A DNA stretch of 64,000 bases. It comes from Terasakiella pusilla DSM 6293. GTDB taxonomy: Bacteria > Pseudomonadota > Alphaproteobacteria > Rhodospirillales > Terasakiellaceae. Positions within the stretch are counted from its first letter, which is position 1. Every line of letters starts with the position of its first letter. A model generated the notes under the pieces. That model made no database searches and was not told the origin of the DNA. It worked only from the letters and a program-made list of their open reading frames with translations. Positions 27,291 to 37,103 of this stretch are shown here, piece by piece. The position numbers and the translations under genes are program-made. Location: positions 124,001-188,000 of the forward strand of contig NZ_JHYO01000003.1 in NCBI RefSeq assembly GCF_000688235.1, given 5' to 3'.

Positions 27291-27377
27291 TTAGTTGACG
27301 AACAAACTGGTCAATACACGTGATTGTATGTATAATATTTTTGTAATCTTGTAGTGTTTCTGGGGGGTAGATACTAT

Positions 27378-29339
27378 ATGACGCAAATATCAGACAGGCA
27401 TCGGGTCTTTTTCGAGGCGTCGGCGGATGCCATGCTTATTATTGATGGCGGGGTCTTTGTTGAATGTAACCCGTCAACATTAGACCTTTTTGGTTTTGCG
27501 TCGAGTGAAGAGTTTTTTGCCACCCATCCTGCTGAAATTTCTCCGCCGCAACAGCCGGACGGACGTAATTCGTTTGATAAAGCCAATGAGATGATGGCCC
27601 TTGCTATTGAGCAGGGCAACAATCGGTTTCATTGGATGCACCGTCGTAAAAATGGGGATGTTTTTCCGGTTGAAGTCTTGCTGACCGCTATTCCGTTCGA
27701 AGGCAAAACGGTTTTACACACGGTCTTGCGCGATATTAGCGATCGTGTCGAGTTGGAGAACCAGCTACGTGGTCGCCGCGATGAATTGGAGCAGGAAGTT
27801 TCTCGTCGCACACAGGAATTGGAAGAGGCGTTAAGAGGAGCTCGCTTGCTGGGGGAGGCGGTGAATCAATCGGCTGCCAGCATCTTGATCACAGACCCAA
27901 GAGGCATGATCGAGTATATTAACCCGGCTTTTTGTCAGATTAATGGATATGATGTTCAGGAAATTATCGGTAAGCAACCGAGTATCCTCAATTCTGGTTT
28001 GCAGGGCCGTGACTTCTATCAGGAAATGTGGAAAACCATTCAAAGCGGACAGATTTGGAGCGGCACGCTTAAAAATAAGCGTAAAAATGGTGAGTTGTAC
28101 TGGGCGCGTTTGAAAATTTCTCCGGTGATGGACGATCGGGGAGAGATTATAAACTATGTCGGTATCGAAACGGATATTACCGACTTTATCGAGGCAAAGG
28201 AACGGGCCGAAAATGCCAATAGGGCGAAGTCCTCTTTTCTGTCTTCCATGAGCCATGAGCTGCGCACGCCGTTAAATGCCATTATGGGCTTTTCCCAATT
28301 ATTGGATATGGGGAAAAAGACCCCGTTGAGTGATCGCCAGAAAAGCTATGTGGCGAACATCAAGTCGGCAAGTGATCATCTGTTGAGCTTGATTGATGAG
28401 GTGTTGGATCTTGCGCGGGTCGAAGCGGGGAAAATGCAGTTCAATATCCAGAATGTGAATTTGCGCGACACGCTGGATGACTGTCTACAACTGGCAGATG
28501 CCTCCTATAATACATTGGATGTGACCGTAATCGATGAAACCCGAAGCAGCCTGCCTGCCTTGAAAGTCGATCCAATGCGCTTGCGTCAGGTGATCTTGAA
28601 CCTGCTGTCCAATGCCAAAAAATACAATGTGGAAAATGGCAAGGTCTATGTGTCTGGTGAGTTGCGACCGGGTTCCATGTTCCGCCTTAAAATCCGGGAC
28701 ACGGGGGACGGCATCCCGGAATATGACCACGATAAACTGTTTAAGCCGTTCCAGCGTCTGGGGGCGGAAAAAACACAGGTGGAAGGCACGGGCATCGGCC
28801 TGTTGCTGACCAAACAGCTCGTTGAAGGCATGGGGGGCGAAATCGGTTTTGAAAGTAGTCCGGGCGTTGGCAGTACTTTCTGGATTGATCTGCCGTCCTA
28901 TGGGGCACAGGCCATGCCTGCCAGCGGTTTTGATTTTTCAGAAACCTTGAACATGCAATGTTGTGATAGCCTGCATACCTTATTGTATGTGGAAGATATC
29001 GCCATTAATCGTGAATTGATGAAGGCGATTGTGGATGAAATCCCCAACCTGAATTTGATTTGCGCCCAAACCGCAACCGATGGGATCGAACTTGCGCAAC
29101 GTGAAAAGCCACATTTGATCATCATGGATATCAATTTGCCGGACATGGATGGTTATGAAGCTTTTAAACTGTTGAAAAAACATGAGGAGACTAAAAATAT
29201 TCCCGTGGTTGCCCTGAGTGCGGATGCTATGGAGCAAGCCAAGATAAAGGCGTGTGAAACCGGCTTTGTGGAATATTTGACCAAGCCGTTTAACATGGCG
29301 GATCTGCTGAGTGTCCTGAACATGACCATCGACGGTTAA
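27378..29339 (+). CDS. Hybrid sensor histidine kinase (PAS-PAS-HisKA-HATPase-REC)
   Basis: A 653-residue cytoplasmic kinase with no membrane helices. Order: PAS domain (about 5-125), short coiled coil, second PAS (about 160-275), then HisKA with phosphoacceptor His near residue 293 (SMSHELRTPLNAIMGFSQLL). The HATPase has N-box NLLSNAKKYN, DTGDGIPEYD and GTGIGLLLTKQL. A C-terminal receiver has Asp near residue 583 (LIIMDINLPDMDGYEAF). I prefer ATG 27378, behind GGGGGG, over GTG 27354. No partner response regulator or output gene is adjacent, so it is an orphan; signal and output are unknown. Confidence 0.93.
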   Translation: MTQISDRHRVFFEASADAMLIIDGGVFVECNPSTLDLFGFASSEEFFATHPAEISPPQQPDGRNSFDKANEMMALAIEQGNNRFHWMHRRKNGDVFPVEVLLTAIPFEGKTVLHTVLRDISDRVELENQLRGRRDELEQEVSRRTQELEEALRGARLLGEAVNQSAASILITDPRGMIEYINPAFCQINGYDVQEIIGKQPSILNSGLQGRDFYQEMWKTIQSGQIWSGTLKNKRKNGELYWARLKISPVMDDRGEIINYVGIETDITDFIEAKERAENANRAKSSFLSSMSHELRTPLNAIMGFSQLLDMGKKTPLSDRQKSYVANIKSASDHLLSLIDEVLDLARVEAGKMQFNIQNVNLRDTLDDCLQLADASYNTLDVTVIDETRSSLPALKVDPMRLRQVILNLLSNAKKYNVENGKVYVSGELRPGSMFRLKIRDTGDGIPEYDHDKLFKPFQRLGAEKTQVEGTGIGLLLTKQLVEGMGGEIGFESSPGVGSTFWIDLPSYGAQAMPASGFDFSETLNMQCCDSLHTLLYVEDIAINRELMKAIVDEIPNLNLICAQTATDGIELAQREKPHLIIMDINLPDMDGYEAFKLLKKHEETKNIPVVALSADAMEQAKIKACETGFVEYLTKPFNMADLLSVLNMTIDG

Positions 29340-29354
29340 ACCCGCACTGTTGCA

Positions 29355-29383
29355 TTGCACACTAGCACGCGATCTGGTATAGA
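29355..29383 (+). promoter_or_regulatory. Sigma-70-type promoter of purH
   Basis: TTGCAC (29355-29360), a 17-base spacer and TATAGA (29378-29383), 51 bases before the purH ATG. Confidence 0.6.
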
Positions 29384-29433
29384 GCGCGCGAGTTTCTTAC
29401 CCCACTTCTTATTATTGCAGGAGCGATTGCCCC

Positions 29434-31005
29434 ATGGCTACTCCCATCCGTCGTGCATTGTTATCGGTTTCCGACAAAACCGGTCTTGTTGAATTTGGTA
29501 AAGCGCTGGCTTCCAAAGGTGTTGAATTGTTGTCTACGGGCGGCACCTATAAGGCGTTGGCTGATGCTGGTGTGCCGGTCATCGAAGTTTCCGCCCACAC
29601 AGGGTTCCCGGAAATTATGGACGGTCGCGTTAAAACCCTGCATCCGAAAATTCACGGTGGCCTGTTGGCGCTGCGCGAAAATGACGAGCATGTAGCGGCG
29701 ATGGAAAAACATAACATCGCCCCGATCGATCTGTTGGCCGTTAACCTCTATCCGTTTGAAAGCACCGTGGCTGCGGGTGCGGATTTTGATACCTGCATTG
29801 AAAATATCGACATTGGCGGCCCGGCCATGATCCGTGCGGCTGCGAAAAACTGGCAAGGCGTGTGTACGGTCGTTGACGTTGAAGATTACGCGCTGGTTCT
29901 GGAAGAATTGGAAGCGAACAACGGCACAACGGCGGAGTTCCGCAAGAAAATGTCTGCGATTGCTTATGCACGCACAGGCGCTTATGACGCCGCGATCTCC
30001 AGCTGGTATGCGGATCAGTTGGACATTGAGTATCCGAAACGCAAAGTCATCGCGGGTGAGCTAAAACAGACCATGCGTTACGGTGAAAACTCCCACCAGT
30101 CAGCGGCGTTCTACACAACCGGTGAAAACCGCCCCGGTGTGGCAACGGCTGAACAGCTGAACGGGAAAGAACTGTCTTACAACAACGCAAACGACACGGA
30201 CGCGGCCTTTGAACTGGTCAGCGAATTTACCGAAGATGTTGCGTGTGTCATCGTTAAACACGCCAACCCTTGCGGCGTTGCCATTGGCGACAACATGAAA
30301 GACGCTTACCTGCGCGCTTATTCCTGTGATACAGAAAGTGCCTTTGGCGGTATCATCGCCTTTAACCGCAAGCTGGATAAAGAAACAGCCGACGAGCTGG
30401 CGAAAATCTTCCTCGAAGTGGTGATTGCACCGGACTTTGATGATGACGCGCTGGAGGTTTTGAAAGCGAAAAAGAACGTGCGCGTTCTCAAAACCGGTGG
30501 CATGCCGAACCCGAACGATAGTGCTGACATGGTAAAAACTCTGTCCGGGAGCTTCCTCGTTCAGTCTAAAGATAACGAGATTTTCTCCGAAGACTTTAAA
30601 GTGGTGACAGAGCGTCAGCCGACTGAGGAAGAAATGAAGGATCTGAAGTTTGCCTTCACTGTGTGTAAGCATGTGAAATCAAACGCGATTATCTATTGTA
30701 AAGATAACATGACTGTCGGCGTGGGCGCAGGTCAAATGAGCCGCGTCAACTCGTGCCGGATTGCGGCTTTCCGTGCGGAACAAGCGGCGAAAACAGCGGG
30801 TGATAGCGAAAGCTGGGCCAAAGGCTCTGTGGTTGCCTCAGACGCGTTCTTCCCGTTTGCGGACGGTTTGATCGAAGCGGCTGAAGCGGGCGCGACGTGC
30901 GTTATCCAGCCGGGTGGCTCCATCCGTGATGAAGAAGTGATCGCCGCTGCTAATGAGCGTGGCATTGCGATGGTCTTCACTGGCATGCGTCACTTCCGCC
31001 ACTAA
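29434..31005 (+). CDS. purH: Bifunctional AICAR formyltransferase / IMP cyclohydrolase
   Basis: A 523-residue enzyme for the last two steps of IMP synthesis. The N-terminal MGS-like IMP cyclohydrolase domain includes [18 protein letters not shown] and [18 protein letters not shown]. The C-terminal transformylase has [33 protein letters not shown] with catalytic Lys-His, and [20 protein letters not shown]. It is complete and of normal length. A CAGGAG site lies before ATG 29434. It is a single-gene unit between a clear promoter and terminator. Codon use looks like that of a well-expressed housekeeping gene. Confidence 0.97.
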   Translation: MATPIRRALLSVSDKTGLVEFGKALASKGVELLSTGGTYKALADAGVPVIEVSAHTGFPEIMDGRVKTLHPKIHGGLLALRENDEHVAAMEKHNIAPIDLLAVNLYPFESTVAAGADFDTCIENIDIGGPAMIRAAAKNWQGVCTVVDVEDYALVLEELEANNGTTAEFRKKMSAIAYARTGAYDAAISSWYADQLDIEYPKRKVIAGELKQTMRYGENSHQSAAFYTTGENRPGVATAEQLNGKELSYNNANDTDAAFELVSEFTEDVACVIVKHANPCGVAIGDNMKDAYLRAYSCDTESAFGGIIAFNRKLDKETADELAKIFLEVVIAPDFDDDALEVLKAKKNVRVLKTGGMPNPNDSADMVKTLSGSFLVQSKDNEIFSEDFKVVTERQPTEEEMKDLKFAFTVCKHVKSNAIIYCKDNMTVGVGAGQMSRVNSCRIAAFRAEQAAKTAGDSESWAKGSVVASDAFFPFADGLIEAAEAGATCVIQPGGSIRDEEVIAAANERGIAMVFTGMRHFRH

Positions 31006-31045
31006 GCGATTTGGTGATCCCGTCTGGGAGCCACACGAAAACAAA

Positions 31046-31082
31046 GATCCCGGCTTGATGGTAAGGCCGGGATTTTTGTTTT
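31046..31082 (+). terminator. Intrinsic terminator of purH
   Basis: ATCCCGGC (31047-31054) pairs with GCCGGGAT (31066-31073), followed by TTTTTGTTTTTT. Confidence 0.9.
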
Positions 31083-31221
31083 TTGGTTGAATAGGTTTAA
31101 AGCCTAGTATTTATAGGTTGATGTAACTGTTTGCCTTGCCCCCACTCTATCAGGTAGGATCGTAAGACAGGTTTGTTTTGTTCTGTAGATGTCGCCTTAG
31201 AAGCGGAGGATCAGGATTTCG

Positions 31222-31989
31222 ATGGCAAGACGTAAGTTTTTGGGTCTTACTATAGGGGGAGCAGCTCTCTGTTGTTCTCTGGCTTATGGCGTCTCTACTG
31301 CGTTTGCACAACATAAAACCGTTACGGTTTTTTCAGATGAATGGGCCCCTTATAATTACTTGGAAGCAGGTGTTTTTAAAGGGATCGCTGTCGAGGTGTT
31401 GCAAGATCTGTTGAACCAGCTTGAGACCACTGCGGATTTTGTTGTCCTGCCAGGAATGCGGGCGTTAACGAATTTTGAAAAAAAATCTGGCTCTCTATAT
31501 GTTTCGTTATTCCGAACCAAGGACCGCGAAAACAAATATCAGTGGGTTGGCCCGATCATTTCTTCATCGGTTTATTTTTATAAACGGGCAGGCAGCCCCC
31601 TCGAAATCAAGAGCCTTGAAGATGCAAAGCGGGTGGACAGGGTGGCGAGCCGTCAATCTGGCCTTGTTCATAGACTCTTGAAGAAAAATGGGTTTACCAA
31701 TTTGGAAGACACGGCCAAAAATGGGTGGGAAGTCTATCGAAAGTTATTAGCCGGTCGATCTGATTTAGGGATTAGTGACTCGCCGTTGGGGGTTAAGTAC
31801 GTCTTGAAAAGCTTGGGGCAACCTTTAACAGCCCTGATTCAGACTCCGGTTAAAATTCTGGATATGGAGTTGTATATCGCGGTCCACAAAAGTGTTCCTA
31901 GTGAGCAAGTGGCTCAGTGGCAGGCCGTGCTGGACCGGATGAAAGCTTCTGGACGTTATGACCAGATTATTAAAAAATATAGCGAATAG
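31222..31989 (+). CDS. Periplasmic solute-binding protein, SBP_bac_3 type
   Basis: A 255-residue exported protein of the amino-acid binding protein family. The N-terminus ARRKFLGLTIGG resembles a twin-arginine signal, with cleavage likely after AFA. The mature part starts with KTVTVFSDEWAPYNYLEAGVFKGIAVEVL, the usual first lobe. Short length and lack of an adjacent permease or ATPase are typical of stand-alone sensors or orphan binding proteins in marine Proteobacteria. The ligand is not predictable. Base composition is somewhat AT-richer than neighbouring housekeeping genes. GCGGAGGA precedes ATG 31222. Confidence 0.85.
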   Translation: MARRKFLGLTIGGAALCCSLAYGVSTAFAQHKTVTVFSDEWAPYNYLEAGVFKGIAVEVLQDLLNQLETTADFVVLPGMRALTNFEKKSGSLYVSLFRTKDRENKYQWVGPIISSSVYFYKRAGSPLEIKSLEDAKRVDRVASRQSGLVHRLLKKNGFTNLEDTAKNGWEVYRKLLAGRSDLGISDSPLGVKYVLKSLGQPLTALIQTPVKILDMELYIAVHKSVPSEQVAQWQAVLDRMKASGRYDQIIKKYSE

Positions 31990-32065
31990 GCTGTTTCTCC
32001 TTCCATAATCCCAAGCCCATGATATCCTTACGGGCATTAAATTTATTACTTTAAGGATGACACAG

Positions 32066-32386
32066 ATGATCGTAACAACGACGGATAATGTAGACGGAAA
32101 AACGGTTTCCCAATATTGCGGTATTGTTTCGGGTGAAGCGATTTTAGGGGCGAACCTGTTTAAAGACTTTTTCGCCGGTATCCGCGATGTAGTTGGTGGT
32201 CGCAGTGGCGCCTATGAAAAAGAATTTCGCAAAGCCAAAGAAGCCGCCCTTGAAGACATGATTGCACAAGCACAAGACATGGGCGCAGATGCTGTTGTTG
32301 GTGTTGATCTGGACTATGAAGTCATTGGTGGTGATCAGAAAACAATGCTGATGGTGTCAGCCAACGGGACAGCCGTTAAGTTTTAA
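32066..32386 (+). CDS. YbjQ-family (UPF0145) protein
   Basis: A 106-residue protein of the YbjQ/DUF74 family, a pentameric fold sometimes called heavy-metal-binding. Conserved pieces are [37 protein letters not shown] and [15 protein letters not shown] use ATG 32066, nine bases after AAGGATG, rather than ATG 32057, where the ribosome site would touch the start; the resulting length matches the family. The actual function is not established. It is monocistronic and ends at a hairpin terminator. Confidence 0.92.
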   Translation: MIVTTTDNVDGKTVSQYCGIVSGEAILGANLFKDFFAGIRDVVGGRSGAYEKEFRKAKEAALEDMIAQAQDMGADAVVGVDLDYEVIGGDQKTMLMVSANGTAVKF

Positions 32387-32406
32387 AATATAGCGGTATT
32401 ATATAG

Positions 32407-32443
32407 AAAAAAGGGCCACGGATTAAACCGATGGCCCTTTTTT
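32407..32443. terminator. Bidirectional terminator between ybjQ-like and rsmB
   Basis: AAAAAAGGGCCA and TGGCCCTTTTTT form a 12-bp stem across a 13-base loop, with T runs on both strands, so it can serve both converging genes. The rest of the 32444-32590 gap holds only a 7-bp hairpin (32503-32509 with 32517-32523) without a T run and a doubled CCCGCACT (32477-32492). Confidence 0.85.
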
Positions 32444-32590
32444 GATGTTCCGGCAGGACGTTTTTTAAGGAGTTTCCCGCACTCCCGCACTCCGAACCTG
32501 TCATCGCGCACCTGTTGCGCGATAGCTGTTGAAAGCAGGCGTATGGCCTCTACCGATGATGCCGCAACGGGTGCGCCCATGACGGGTGGG

Positions 32591-33808
32591 TTACTTAGTA
32601 CGTTTCACACAGGCGATGAAGAACCCGTCTTTGTTGTCACAGGGCAAAAAGCGTTGTGCCTCACCCACCTGTTCAAAATTCTCATGTCCTTTGAGGAATG
32701 CTTTGAGCATCAGTTCCCCTTCTTCCGGCTGCAGGGAACAGGTGCAGTAAACGATCAGACCGCCGGGTTTGACCCAGTTGCTGGCCCGGTGCCACAAAGT
32801 CCCCTGAATATCAGACATAGCCTTGATATCGTCCGATTTTTTGGTCCAAAGCCCATCCGGGTGACGGCGCAGGGTGCCTGTTGCGCTACAGGGGGCGTCA
32901 AGCAAAATTGCATCGACTTCGCTGTCGGGCTGCCATTCCATCAGGTCGGCGGCAATGACTTCTGCCGTGAGTTTGGTGCGTTCAAGATTGTCGTTCACGC
33001 GCTTAAGGCGGTTTTCGTTTTTATCGACCGCAATGACCTTGGCGCCACGGGCAGCAAGTTGCATGGTTTTGCCCCCGGGTGCGCAGCAAAGGTCTAATAC
33101 GGTCTTGCCTTTGACATCGCCCAGCATTTTGACAGGCTCGGCAGCCGCAGCATCCTGCACCCACCATGATCCGTTGCCGTAGCCGTCCAGTTCTTCAATA
33201 CGTCCGCCTGCTTTCATGCGCAGGCTGCCGTTGTCCAACTGTTCAGCGCCAAGGCGTTTCATCCAGATGGCGGCTTCGTCGTCATATTTAAGGGTGATGT
33301 CCAGCGGCGCTTCGACAAGATGACTTTCCGCGATTTTTAGGGCGGTGTCTTCGCCATAGGCGTTGACCCAGCTTTCAAACAACCAGTTTGGAATATTGGC
33401 GCGCGCGATCTGGGCAGCCGGATATTCTTTACGTTCGCGCTCAATGCGGCGCAGAACGGCGTTGATCAGGCTTTTATACTGAATCAGTTTGGCGTAGTTG
33501 GTCAGTTTTAACGATTCGTTGACTGCTGCATGGGCCGGAACCGCCATAAAATATAGCTGTGCGACCCCTAAGCGCATAATATTCAGGATATCACGCGCTT
33601 GTCCTTTGGGGCGCTTGTCCATACAGGCGTCGATCAACTGATCAATAAACCCCTTGTTGCGCAAAGCGGTGGTGACAACAGCACGCGAAAAAGACCTTGC
33701 TTTCGGCGACAGTTTTTCCAGATGCGGGTGAGTGTTAAAGGCTTCATCCAACGGGCGCTTTTTACCCAGAACCTGGCAGATAACATCATAGGCAACACGA
33801 CGGGGCAT
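32591..33808 (-). CDS. rsmB: RsmB-family 16S rRNA m5C methyltransferase
   Basis: A 405-residue enzyme expected to methylate C967 of 16S rRNA. An N-terminal NusB-like RNA-binding domain (about 1-135) precedes the Rossmann methyltransferase, with SAM motif VLDLCCAPGGKTMQLA. The two catalytic cysteines are in LLDAPCSATGTLRRHP and VYCTCSLQPEEGE. I start at ATG 33808; a GTG at 33817 in the same frame is possible. The family also contains other RNA m5C methyltransferases, so exact position specificity is inferred. It lies downstream of htpX on the same strand. Confidence 0.92.
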   Translation of the reverse strand: MPRRVAYDVICQVLGKKRPLDEAFNTHPHLEKLSPKARSFSRAVVTTALRNKGFIDQLIDACMDKRPKGQARDILNIMRLGVAQLYFMAVPAHAAVNESLKLTNYAKLIQYKSLINAVLRRIERERKEYPAAQIARANIPNWLFESWVNAYGEDTALKIAESHLVEAPLDITLKYDDEAAIWMKRLGAEQLDNGSLRMKAGGRIEELDGYGNGSWWVQDAAAAEPVKMLGDVKGKTVLDLCCAPGGKTMQLAARGAKVIAVDKNENRLKRVNDNLERTKLTAEVIAADLMEWQPDSEVDAILLDAPCSATGTLRRHPDGLWTKKSDDIKAMSDIQGTLWHRASNWVKPGGLIVYCTCSLQPEEGELMLKAFLKGHENFEQVGEAQRFLPCDNKDGFFIACVKRTK

Positions 33809-33872
33809 AGGCGGCACTTTCTAAATAAACTGAGGGCTGAAGGGGCCTTATACTCCACCTGATCCGCGATAG

Positions 33873-34784
33873 CTAGCCCCAAGGTCCCTTGATGGATTGA
33901 TCACTACTGGGGATGCGGGATTTTGCACTGCGTTTTTGCGGCTGGCTGTTTGCCATTTGCTTCAGCGCGTTGATGCGGTTTTCCATATTCGGGTGGGTGG
34001 AAAACAGGCTGTCGGTTTTGCGGGTATGCAGCGGGTTGACGATAAACAGGTGTGCGGTTGCCGGATTGTTTTCTGCCGCGTGGTTATCCACAAGCGATGC
34101 GCCTTTATCCAGCTTATTCAAGGCACTGGCAAGCCACATGGGGTGTCCGCAAATTTCAGCCCCGATGCGATCGGCCTCATATTCACGGGTGCGCGAGATC
34201 AGCATTTGCACGAGCATGGCAGCAACGGGCGCAAGGATCATGATCAAGATGCCCCCTAATGGGCCAAGTGGATTGTTGCGATTGTTGCCGCCAAAGAAAA
34301 AGGCAAAGTTTGCCAGCATGGAGATGGCACCGGCAATGGTTGCGGTGATGGTCATGATCAGCGTGTCACGGTTTTTGACGTGGGCCAGTTCGTGAGCCAT
34401 GACGCCGGCGATTTCTTCGCGGCTGAGCATGTTTAACAAGCCTGTGGTGGCGGCAACGGCGGCGTTTTCAGGGTTGCGCCCTGTGGCAAAGGCGTTGGGC
34501 TGGGCATTTTCCATGATGAAGACTTTGGGCATGGGCAGTTGGGCACCTTTGGCAAGGTCAGCCACGATTCGGTAAAATTCCGGCGCACTTTGGGCATCGA
34601 CTTGGCGTGCGCCATACATGCGCAACAAAACCTTATCGGAGTTCCAATATGAGAAAATATTCATGCCCAGAGCGAAGATAAACGCGAGCATCATGCCGCT
34701 TTCCCCACCGATCATAAATCCGATGGCGAGAAAAAGTCCGGTCATGCCAGCCAACAAAAGGGCCGTACGGGTATAGCTCATCAT
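33873..34784 (-). CDS. htpX: Zinc metalloprotease HtpX homologue
   Basis: A 303-residue inner-membrane M48 protease that degrades damaged membrane proteins. The zinc motif is [14 protein letters not shown], with the third ligand in [14 protein letters not shown]. Two N-terminal helices ([19 protein letters not shown] and the following one) and a second pair ([35 protein letters not shown]) match the family. I start at ATG 34784, eight bases after AAGGA. The open frame continues 132 codons further upstream, but that part overlaps the divergent SDHAF4-like gene and has no family resemblance. Confidence 0.94.
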   Translation of the reverse strand: MMSYTRTALLLAGMTGLFLAIGFMIGGESGMMLAFIFALGMNIFSYWNSDKVLLRMYGARQVDAQSAPEFYRIVADLAKGAQLPMPKVFIMENAQPNAFATGRNPENAAVAATTGLLNMLSREEIAGVMAHELAHVKNRDTLIMTITATIAGAISMLANFAFFFGGNNRNNPLGPLGGILIMILAPVAAMLVQMLISRTREYEADRIGAEICGHPMWLASALNKLDKGASLVDNHAAENNPATAHLFIVNPLHTRKTDSLFSTHPNMENRINALKQMANSQPQKRSAKSRIPSSDQSIKGPWG

Positions 34785-34868
34785 AGCCTGCATCCTTGCA
34801 ATTGAGGTCTTCCAAGCGTATTTAGGTAGGAGTTTAACTTTTTCGCAAGTCCTTCTTGAAGGTGGATC

Positions 34869-35081
34869 ATGTCTGACGACCAAATTAATCGCCCTAAATT
34901 CACAGCAACCGATGTGATGCGCAACGAAGCCGGCCGCCCGATCGGGCCACAACCGCCGCGTAAATTTGAAGCGATGGCTGATCAGGTGGATGAAGAAAAA
35001 GAAATTGGCGGGCGTAAAGATGGCCCTAATCCAACCCGCTATGGGGATTGGGAAAAAGGCGGCCGCTGCGTCGATTTTTAA
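34869..35081 (+). CDS. DUF1674 / SDHAF4-like protein
   Basis: A 70-residue protein ending [20 protein letters not shown] and CVDF, the diagnostic C-terminus of the DUF1674 family (eukaryotic Sdh8/SDHAF4). In mitochondria this factor protects flavinylated SdhA during succinate dehydrogenase assembly. The bacterial protein is presumed to do the same. The first half is poorly conserved and probably flexible. No sdh genes are in this window. Divergent from htpX; GAAGGTGG precedes the ATG. Confidence 0.9.
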   Translation: MSDDQINRPKFTATDVMRNEAGRPIGPQPPRKFEAMADQVDEEKEIGGRKDGPNPTRYGDWEKGGRCVDF

Positions 35082-35183
35082 TATTCGGCTGTAAAAGGTA
35101 CGGCCGATTACACTTATTAGTGTGTAGATTTTATTTTGCTCGTTATGGTAAATTGATGGCTTCTTAAATGAAGGGGCCATCCC

Positions 35184-35618
35184 ATGCGTGCTGTTTTGTT
35201 TTTTGCCTGTTTTCTGTCTGCGTTGATCACAGTGGAGGCGCGCGCGAAAGAAACCTTAAGCGGTCCCTTTCCGGCGGAAGTGTTGCGCGTTGTGGATGGG
35301 GATACACTGGATGTACGTATCACCGTGTGGCTGGGGCAATATCTGCAAACCCGTGTGCGTCTATCTGGGATTGATACGCCGGAAAAACGCGGCAAATGCG
35401 CCGAAGAAAAGAAGCTTGCTCTTGAAGCGCAACAGGCACTGGAAAAATACATCGAGACTGGCACGGTTGTTTTAAAAAACGTCACAACGGGTAAATATGC
35501 CGGGCGCGTGTTGGCGGATGTGGAAACGGCTTCCGGGCAACCCTTGTCAGAACTTCTGATTCAAAATGGTTTTGCGCGCCCCTATCAGGGCAAGAAACGT
35601 ATGGGCTGGTGTGGTTAA
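35184..35618 (+). CDS. Exported thermonuclease-like (SNase) protein
   Basis: A 144-residue nuclease-fold protein. Residues 1-21 form a signal peptide ending in ARA. The SNase domain shows [29 protein letters not shown] and [11 protein letters not shown], with the Asp and Arg residues of the staphylococcal nuclease active site largely present. It likely degrades nucleic acid in the periplasm or outside the cell, or binds it. It is shorter than classical SNases and ends soon after [15 protein letters not shown]. Confidence 0.9.
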   Translation: MRAVLFFACFLSALITVEARAKETLSGPFPAEVLRVVDGDTLDVRITVWLGQYLQTRVRLSGIDTPEKRGKCAEEKKLALEAQQALEKYIETGTVVLKNVTTGKYAGRVLADVETASGQPLSELLIQNGFARPYQGKKRMGWCG

Positions 35619-35684
35619 ACCTGTTTCTTCTCAAGCGTCATTAGGGTATTCCTAGATAAAGTACGAATAGAGTGGAAAAACCCT

Positions 35685-37103
35685 ATGCCGAGTTATTTCA
35701 ACCGTTTTGTTGACTGGTTTACAATGCGCGAAAGTAAAGAACCCGCGCCGATGACCAGTCCGTCCAAGCTGATGCAGGGGCTAAATGACGTCACGGTTCT
35801 CGTTGCTGAGCCGGAAGGGGAGTTTGCCAATGTCGAAGCAAAGACCGTCTTACTGGAAAATGTGCTCGGGCCATTAAAAGAACGTGAGGGCCTGTCTATC
35901 CGTTTGTTCCCCAAAACCCTGTCGCGACCAAAGACCGGTAGCCTGAGCGATCAGGTCAAAGAGATTGTCGAGCAAGGGCGCAAATGGTTGGCGAAGGAAC
36001 AGGCCGATTTGCTACTGTGGGGGGAAGTCCTGTTGGACGAACAAGCCGTGCGCTGGTACTTTCTGTCGGCAAAAGAAGGCGACGCTGATCTGGGTATTCC
36101 GGGGAAGCTGGAAAATTTGTTGGTCCCTTTTGCGCCTGAAAAAGCCTCCCTTGATGTGCTTTATGCCGCCATTTTTGCGGCGACCGTGCCGACCCATACA
36201 ACACAAGGTCTTAAAATTGGGGAATATCTGTTGGGCGCGGTTGATCCGCTGACCAAATTGTCCACCGGCCTTTCAACCCGTAAAACCCAACCCGCTGCCC
36301 GCATGTCGGCCATGGGGATGGGGGCGATCATCCTTGCCAATATTGCCCGACGCGGCCAGGAACTTGGCTGGTTCCAGCAGGCGGTGCGGGCGTTTGAGCA
36401 ATGGGAAGCCGTTGCGGATAAAGAAAAATATCCCATTGATTGGGCCTTTACCAAAAACCATCAGGGCTGGCTTTATGAAGTCATGATCGGGCATGACGAT
36501 GATGCGACTGCGCTGGAACATATTGATCGCGCGATTAAAATCTTTGAAGAAGTCAGCGATATTTTCAGCCGCAAACAGCAAGGTCTGGAATGGGCGGCGG
36601 TGCAATTACGCATTGCGGCGACCTGTTCCAAGATCGGGCGACAGTTGAGCGAGCCGGATTATCTGCAAAAATCCACCCGCTATTATAAAAAAGCCATGGG
36701 CGTGTATACGGAAACACGGTTCCCGCTGAATTGGGCCGATTGTATGTCGCGCATGGCAAAAGCCCTGATGCTGCACGGTCAGATGATGAAGGGCGCACAA
36801 TCACTGGAACAGGCAGGCGTTGCCTTTCAGGCGGTATTGAAAGTCTACACAGAAGATAAGTATCCCGCCCAACGCGCCAGCACGCACAACAATCTGGGCG
36901 CGACCCTGTTTGCCTTGGCAAAGCGCGATCCGCACACCCCGCAATGGTTGGATCATGCCTTGATGTGTTTTGAAGAGGCCCGCGCCTATTATCAGGAAAC
37001 GGGGAAAACCAGCATGGTCCATGTGATTGATAAAAACATCACAAAAGCCCACGACCTGCGCGAACAAATCGCAGAAGACCGTGCCAACCGCCTGATTGAT
37101 TAG
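35685..37103 (+). CDS. Tetratricopeptide-like repeat protein with an unknown N-terminal domain
   Basis: A 472-residue cytoplasmic protein with no signal peptide. Residues about 35-160 look like an alpha/beta domain ([39 protein letters not shown]) of no family I can name. Residues about 200-450 are helical repeats related to TPRs, with a recurring pattern of a proline-plus-W-A motif ([43 protein letters not shown]) near 40-60 residue spacing. Such repeats often mediate protein contacts. It overlaps the end of tsaD by four bases on the opposite strand. Function unknown. Confidence 0.8.
   Translation: MPSYFNRFVDWFTMRESKEPAPMTSPSKLMQGLNDVTVLVAEPEGEFANVEAKTVLLENVLGPLKEREGLSIRLFPKTLSRPKTGSLSDQVKEIVEQGRKWLAKEQADLLLWGEVLLDEQAVRWYFLSAKEGDADLGIPGKLENLLVPFAPEKASLDVLYAAIFAATVPTHTTQGLKIGEYLLGAVDPLTKLSTGLSTRKTQPAARMSAMGMGAIILANIARRGQELGWFQQAVRAFEQWEAVADKEKYPIDWAFTKNHQGWLYEVMIGHDDDATALEHIDRAIKIFEEVSDIFSRKQQGLEWAAVQLRIAATCSKIGRQLSEPDYLQKSTRYYKKAMGVYTETRFPLNWADCMSRMAKALMLHGQMMKGAQSLEQAGVAFQAVLKVYTEDKYPAQRASTHNNLGATLFALAKRDPHTPQWLDHALMCFEEARAYYQETGKTSMVHVIDKNITKAHDLREQIAEDRANRLID

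Noticed and set aside
32503-32523. 7-bp hairpin ATCGCGC/GCGCGAT in the ybjQ-rsmB gap
   Set aside because: No T run, no adjacent gene start and a good terminator already present; probably chance or a degraded repeat.
34785-35180. 132-codon N-terminal extension of HtpX
   Set aside because: It overlaps the SDHAF4-like gene on the other strand and is absent from the HtpX family; ATG 34784 has a good ribosome site.
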